The notes under the pieces were generated by a model that made no database searches, had not been told where the DNA came from, and was given only the letters and a program-made list of their open reading frames with translations. 64,000 bases of DNA from Vitrella brassicaformis (taxonomy: Eukaryota; Sar; Vitrellaceae): assembly GCA_001179505.1 (NCBI GenBank), contig CDMY01000314.1, forward strand, positions 61,453 through 125,452, written 5' to 3'. A program made the position numbers and the translations under genes. Positions within the stretch are counted from its first letter, which is position 1; each line of letters begins with the position of its first letter. Positions 58,801-64,000 of the stretch are shown one piece after another.

Positions 58801-61800
58801 GTGTCGATGCGTGTGTGGGTGTCTGGACGAGATGTGCTGTGCTGTGGTGTGTTTGGTTTGTCTGGTGGCCCACCCTTGGCGGCAGGCTTGTCCGCTTCCT
58901 CAGCACGATCGTCAGCCTCAGCTGCATAAACACACAACAGCGGGGGCACTTCCGCCGGCTGTGGTGTACATATGTGTGTGTGTGTGTGTGTGTGTGAGCA
59001 GTCACCCTTGGCGACTTCCTCGCTGATCTTGGCGAGGCCGTCGTTGATATCCGCCTCAGAAAGCCCCATCTGGTGCAGCCTGCCACGGAGCGCTGCATCC
59101 ATCGCGCACACACACATGGCGGAAGTGTCGTGGGGTTAGCCGGCTGGCTGGCTGGCTGTTCCGTCCTTGACCCTTTTCCTGAGCTTGATTGAGACTGACC
59201 TGAACTGAGGTCCGCCCTCAGCTGATCCATATCATCTGTATCATCTGCAGGAAATGTAAAGGCCGACGCACTGCATGGGAGGAAGCGAACAGACGGCAGA
59301 CAAACAAACCGGCAGACAGACAGACAGGGAATCCATCGGCATTCGGTCAACTGCCCCTGCCCCGCCCTGCGGCTCACTTGTTGGCGTCTGTGGGGCCCCT
59401 AGTGGCGGCCCCGAGTTCCTTCTGCATGAGCTGCTGGCCTTTGCTGAGCTCACTGACGAAGGTTGTGTGCCACTGGGGCAGCCACTCGCCACGCACATGC
59501 CGCAGCGGACCCAACGCAAATACCGCCGACGGATCACTGCACACACACATAGCACATGACACCCGCATCAGCCACTGGTTGAGATGCCCATTCCCTCCGT
59601 TGCTCACCTCTGCAGTGCTGTTCGGTGGTCCATGAAGAACTTCTTGACGGCTCGCAGGTAGGTCTCCCGCTCCTGGGCCCCATCGCACTCACTCGACTCG
59701 CCGCCGCCCTCCGCCGCCCCCTCTTCCGCCTTCGGCTCGAGGAATTTCTTGACGGTGGATAGAGTATCCTTGGACGGCGGTTTGTCGCCCTCTGTGGCCG
59801 ACCTGACGGTGGCGACGTCGGGAAAGGCCGAACGAATGGACTCAACTGTGACGGTGTCTGCGCTGCTGCTGCTGCTACTGCTGCTGCTGGGTGTGTATGG
59901 GGTCCCGCTGTGCGGCTGCGGCCGGCCTTGTGTCGGTGTGGACGTGGGTGGTGTTGCTGGTGTGGCGGCAGTGGGTTTGGTCGTCTTGTCTTTGGGTGTG
60001 AAGATGCCACGGAAGATGCTGCTGGGGGCCGGCGGGGGCTCGCGAGGAGGATCGGGGAGGCTGCCAAAGAGGCCGGGAGAGGCGGGGGTGCTGCTACTCG
60101 ACCCGCTGGGCAGACAGAAAGGGGGGAGAGGGAGACCGAGTGCGCCCAGTCGCTCACAGTGCCTTGCCCTGTCCCATTCTTTTGGCCTGTCTGGCTTACG
60201 TCTTGCCGATGCCGACACGTTCGAACACATTGCTCTTTCCCACTTGCTTGAACCGCACAAAGTCGCCTGGTCCAAAGCCTGGGAACAGCTCTTGAACGCT
60301 GAGCGGTTTACGAAGAGCACAGCCCATCCAAGTGAGAAAATCCAAGCGATGCTTGTGGCAGCACTTGTGTGCAGCGGGGGGCCTACCGACCTGCTGTCTT
60401 TATCTTTGAGGTAGCACGGCCCGCACATGCGTGACCGTCCGTCCGATACGACGAGGCGGCCCTCCCCTGCCTCTCTGATGTAGTCGAAGTCCGCTGCCCC
60501 CATAACGTCACCGATGGGGCAACAGTACGGCAGAGGTTGGTCTCCGGCCAGGTCGTATCCCTCCGCCGACTCGTGGCCGCAGACGTCGCACATAAAGGAG
60601 CGCAGGTCGGCCCCTACGATGCACACGGATCCTCCTCTCCTTCGGCCGTTGATCGGTCTTCCAGTGGCCATGAGCTTCAGCAGCACCATGAAGGGCCACT
60701 GGCTGAAGGGCTTCCTCACGTACTCGTCGCTCACACGAACGCACCCCCGGTCGACTGCCTCCTTCTCTCCATCGCTGACGCGCAGAGGAGGCGATCGCTT
60801 GCTGCTGGTGGTGGTCGTCGTGGTGGTGGTGGTAAGCTGCTCCGTGTGCCGTGCCGAGGGGGGCAGGTGCTGCATGACTTCAGCATCGAGATAGAAGGCC
60901 AGGTCCCGGACGGCGGCGCCCTTGCCGGCCTCCCGCTTGGCCAGGTGCTGTGTGCAGTCATTCAGTGACCTGCACGCCACCGGCTGCTCTGTCCCGAGGA
61001 TCAGCACCGAGTACGGCCGCCCTGTCCGTTTGTCGAGGGTCGACCATGGGACGAGCCAATCCAGCGGAAGCGTGGCCGTCATCTCCAGAGTAGCTTCCAC
61101 CAGCTCATTCTTGCCCTCATCCACAGAGTACCACTCATCCGTCTCGAAGGCAGGGCTGCACAGGAGGGGATCGAACAACAAACGACCCCCTGGCATGTCG
61201 GCGTCGCCAGGACCGACGGCAAGCAACCGAGGGGTCGGTCGCTGGGCTGTCGCTGGCTCGTACGCTACCCACACGACTCTTGATTCGTCGTCGAATACAG
61301 GCTCAGTGGTCGGATACAGCAATCGCTCGAAGATCACGTTCTCGCCCACAAAGGCAAGTGCACCATCGGGCGGCGCCACGAGCGTCGCTTGCTCGTCCTC
61401 TGTGGGGCGGATGACATAGCTGCCGTTGAGGGCCGCGAGTGAGCCAGAGGCACCGCTCACGGTGAAGGACCCAGGACGTATGGGGCCCTCTCCCTCTCCC
61501 AGTGCACAGTCAGCCGCCACAGACTCGTCGAGGACGGCGTCCCACGTGTTGGAATCGCCCCTTGTGTCGATCGGCCCCTTGTCGACTCTGAAGAGCTCCA
61601 GCAGCCGCATGAGGCCGTCAGCAGGCAGTAGACGTGCCTCGACAGATCGGTGGTAGGTTGATATGGATTGCTGCAGCACCAGCTGGACGGGGTCGATGGC
61701 CGGGGGGAAGACAGGGAGATGAACACTACCTGGGGCGGTGGGGGCGGTGGTGGTCGATGGCAGCTCAGCGACAGCTGCCCGCCACATTGGATCGATGGTA

Positions 61801-62583
61801 TCGATGAACAACGGAAAGTCAGCCTGATCGACACGCCAACATGGCACTGCACGTGTGAAGTCTCGTTGCCTGCCTTTCCCTCCCTCGCTCACCTCGAGCT
61901 GGTCGGCAATGTCCTCGATGAGGGTGACGAGAAACCCCCACATCTTGACCGACAGCAGCTTCTGCAGATGCGCCTCAGACGCCATCTGCAAAGCCATCTG
62001 ACGGACGGCCTTGACGCAGGCGTCGAGCCTCCCCTCCCTGCTGGCCTGCTGCAGCGTGTCCATGCGGACCCCCCTGCAGACTTGGACACAGAGAGTCTCC
62101 CTCAGCCTGTAACATCTCCTGTAGACACTCGCGGCGAATATCTCCTGAGCGGGAAACCGGGTGAAGATGGCCCTGAGGTTGATGGGATGGCTGGCGTCTG
62201 CAGATAGTAGGAGAAGGTTGGTAGTAAGACGGGCGGCCGCAAGCAGACTTTCAAGTCGAGCTGCAGCCTCCTCCTCCCCCTCCTCGACCGTCAAGTCGCT
62301 GTCTTCAAGGCCGTTCACACTTGCAGCACCGCGCTTCACGCCCTGGCGCAACCATTAAATAGAGTAAGTGAGTCGTTTGACACTGCAATGTTGTTTTCCC
62401 CCAGCCTACCCTCTCGGGCGCATCACGGCTTATGGCAGATGGCACGGAGGGCCGACGAGTGCTCGCTCTAAGCCTCGACCTCCTCACTCGTCTCTGCGCC
62501 GCTGTTGTGCGCTCCTCCCCGGCCGTGGTGCCGTCACCACTGTGCGCAGATGCAGAGGCAGCTACGGCTTGGTCTCCTTCCAT
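55850..62583 (-). CDS. Large coiled-coil protein with C-terminal RING finger (paralogue B)
   Basis: Full-length counterpart of the gene at 1-5152, inverted. The start is probably the ATG at 62581-62583 (MEGDQAVAASASAHSG). Exon 1 ends DAPER at a donor about 62408 and joins in frame to GVKRGAASVNGLEDSDLTVE. The main exons carry SFTVSGASGSLAALNGSYVI, RPTEDEQATL, GALAFVGENVIFERLLYP and two CxxC pairs (CDVC, CGPC), then SSIFRGIFTPKDKT. A middle region absent from paralogue A (about 57870-59100) includes AAKSKSKAAKKTGKPPGSS and WFRWLGYIEDMALNARNF. The coiled coil follows, with a short internal duplication LEAANEQLEAANE. An Ala/Ser-rich linker precedes the RING: CSLCLVNPTN, MPCGHK, VVCQECFEKW and a final CPEHTC...YFEVKYVFD, stop at 55850-55852. 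A RING ubiquitin-ligase role is inferred. Confidence 0.75.
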
Positions 62584-62853
62584 TGGACCCGTTGCACGCA
62601 CGCTCTTCTTCCCTGTCGATAATCTACAAACACACAGATAGATCGTGGTCTGGAAGCCTGCCAAGCTGCTCACACGACGTCTACCTCGGAGATCTGCGGT
62701 CTGCTCGAGGATCGCAACTCGCATGCGAGCTTAGAATCGTAAGGACTTCTCTCACAGCCTCGGGTCTGTCCTGCGTCTTGTGTTTGATTCCAAGGGGGCT
62801 GAAGGGGGTAGATCACGGGTAGATCATCCTCACGTCATCGTCCTCGGCTTGCG

Positions 62854-64000
62854 ATGAGCAACCACTCAGTGCTGACTGAGGGGGAGCTGCTTTCGTTTCG
62901 GACACCGCCGTGCCCAGGCATCAAGGCCGCAGCGGGCGGATGCGCCAACCACGCGGTCAGGGAGCGGTGCCACGACAGTCACAACGGCGAGCCGGTGGGT
63001 GTGTGGGTCCTGATCCTTGCCTGATCCTAGAACACAAAGCGACCCCACACCTGCATGACAGACGCCCTGTTGGACTGTGTGCTGCAGGGGAAGGGGAGCC
63101 TCCATCCCAAGACTGAAGACGCCAATGTGACTGTCGACCAGTGAGCGAGCGCACACACCACCATCCATCCACAGTACAGTCGCTGCAATGATTGCAATGC
63201 CTGCTTGTCCGTCCATCCTTCAGTAACAGTGTCCCTGCCCCTCCATCTGCCCCACAAACACCCCATCCCTCCGACCCCAGCAGCAGCAACATGCCAACAG
63301 GTGCTCACACGGTACCACACGACACAAATGTCGCCCTTCATGCAGGCAGCATTATCCACCCTCGTGTGTGCTGTGCATGTGTGTGTGTGTGCAGCTGTGG
63401 ACCACCCGCCACGGCCACCAAACGACCTTGCTGCCACGGCGGCCGGCCATATCAAGGTAAGGTACGCGGTGCGTGCAGACACACCACTGCCTTGACTGTG
63501 GTGTTTCGTGCAGACGGAGATTGGCCGTCCCTCTGTCGGTGTGCGTCCCCCTGGTCAGTTCTCTGTGGTGAAGTCGCCCGTCGACGTCTTGCCGCGGGCT
63601 GGTCTCACCAACCTGGCACATCAGCAGCTGATGCCGTTGATCAAGCGGGAGGAGGTACGGACTCACAGAGAGAGTGCCATACTTCGCTGATGGGCCCATC
63701 TCTGTTGCAGGCGATGGACGATGGGCCGTCGCCGGCTGGACTGCCGAGCAACCTGCCCACCTCTGGCTCGTCCGGCGCGTCGCATTTTTGTCTCTCTCCT
63801 TCAAGTGAGCCACTCCACCACAAGCACGAGCAGCAGAGAGGGAGGGGAGGAAACGGACGAGTCATCCTTCCTTCTGTGTCTGCGTGTCTGTTCCTAACGC
63901 CTCAGGCATCATCGACGCGCTGCGGGACAACTGGGACAGGTGTGACCTCGACCGCCCCCGATCCACCACTTCCGTCGACCCCTGTGACTTGAGCACGCCA
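62854..64000 (+). CDS. Zinc-finger cassette gene, copy 3 (3' end beyond window)
   Basis: The ATG at 62854 opens MSNHSVLTEGELLSFRTPPC, unlike the first exons of copy 1. Exons then give NTKRPHTCMTDALLDCVLQG, NSVPAPPSAPQTPHPSDP and AVDHPPRPPNDLAATAAGHI. From about 63491 the shared module begins: TEIGRPSVGVRPPGQFSVV, VDVLPRAGLTNLAHQQLMPL, AMDDGPSPAGLPSNLPTSG and IIDALRDNWDRCDLDRPR, cut at the window end before the finger. The last 126 nt are identical to 19350-19475 in copy 2. It is divergent from RING paralogue B with about 270 bp between start codons, so the two may share a promoter region. Confidence 0.65.

Overview
This is a gene-dense stretch of nuclear DNA from a eukaryote with a plastid. 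Most likely it is an alveolate alga, of the chromerid kind (Vitrella is my best guess). The reasons are: GC-rich coding sequence; many short GT-AG introns whose acceptors usually read (TG)n-CAG; a bacterial-type prolyl-tRNA synthetase with a signal-plus-transit presequence, as expected for a plastid with extra membranes; plant-like families (bestrophin chloride channel, LOG enzyme, TORTIFOLIA1/SPIRAL2-like microtubule protein); and a plant-type AAACCCTA motif. The species is inference. Four 300-N blocks (79-378, 19050-19349, 29854-30153, 44412-44711) are assembly gaps of arbitrary size.

Layout. 1-5152 (+): 3' part of a large coiled-coil RING-finger gene, paralogue A. 5398-7601 (+): unrecognised protein. 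8578-9551 (-): unrecognised protein. 9800-13384 (-): plastid ProRS. 13728-16787 (+): zinc-finger cassette gene, copy 1. 17439-18990 (-): ADP-ribosyltransferase-like protein. 19350-22726 (+): cassette gene, copy 2. 23038-23713 (+): small secreted Cys-rich protein. 23714-30267: gene-poor, microsatellite-rich. 30268-32802 (-): triple CCCH zinc-finger protein. 33364-35820 (+): SIL1/HspBP1-like ER exchange factor. 36223-37475: two small membrane proteins, head to head. 37890-38833 (-): possible PEX11-like protein. 39066-40799 (+): unknown, probably nuclear. 41943-42972 (-): secreted protein. 44179-46859 (-): bestrophin. 46991-48034 (+): LOG-family enzyme. 48231-55466 (+): TORTIFOLIA1-like protein. 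55850-62583 (-): RING gene, paralogue B. 62854-64000 (+): cassette gene, copy 3, cut by the window end.

Two duplicated systems stand out. The RING paralogues lie inverted about 50 kb apart. Their 3' halves match even in introns, while their 5' halves have diverged strongly, which suggests gene conversion. The three zinc-finger cassette genes share an intron-containing module set between unrelated 5' and 3' exons. Copy 1 carries a 185-nt deletion that breaks the frame relative to copy 2. Cassette copy 3 lies divergently next to RING paralogue B, so the two families are physically linked.

Exon boundaries were drawn by eye from frame continuity and GT-AG signals. Outer coordinates of spliced genes are therefore models; each CDS span includes its introns.
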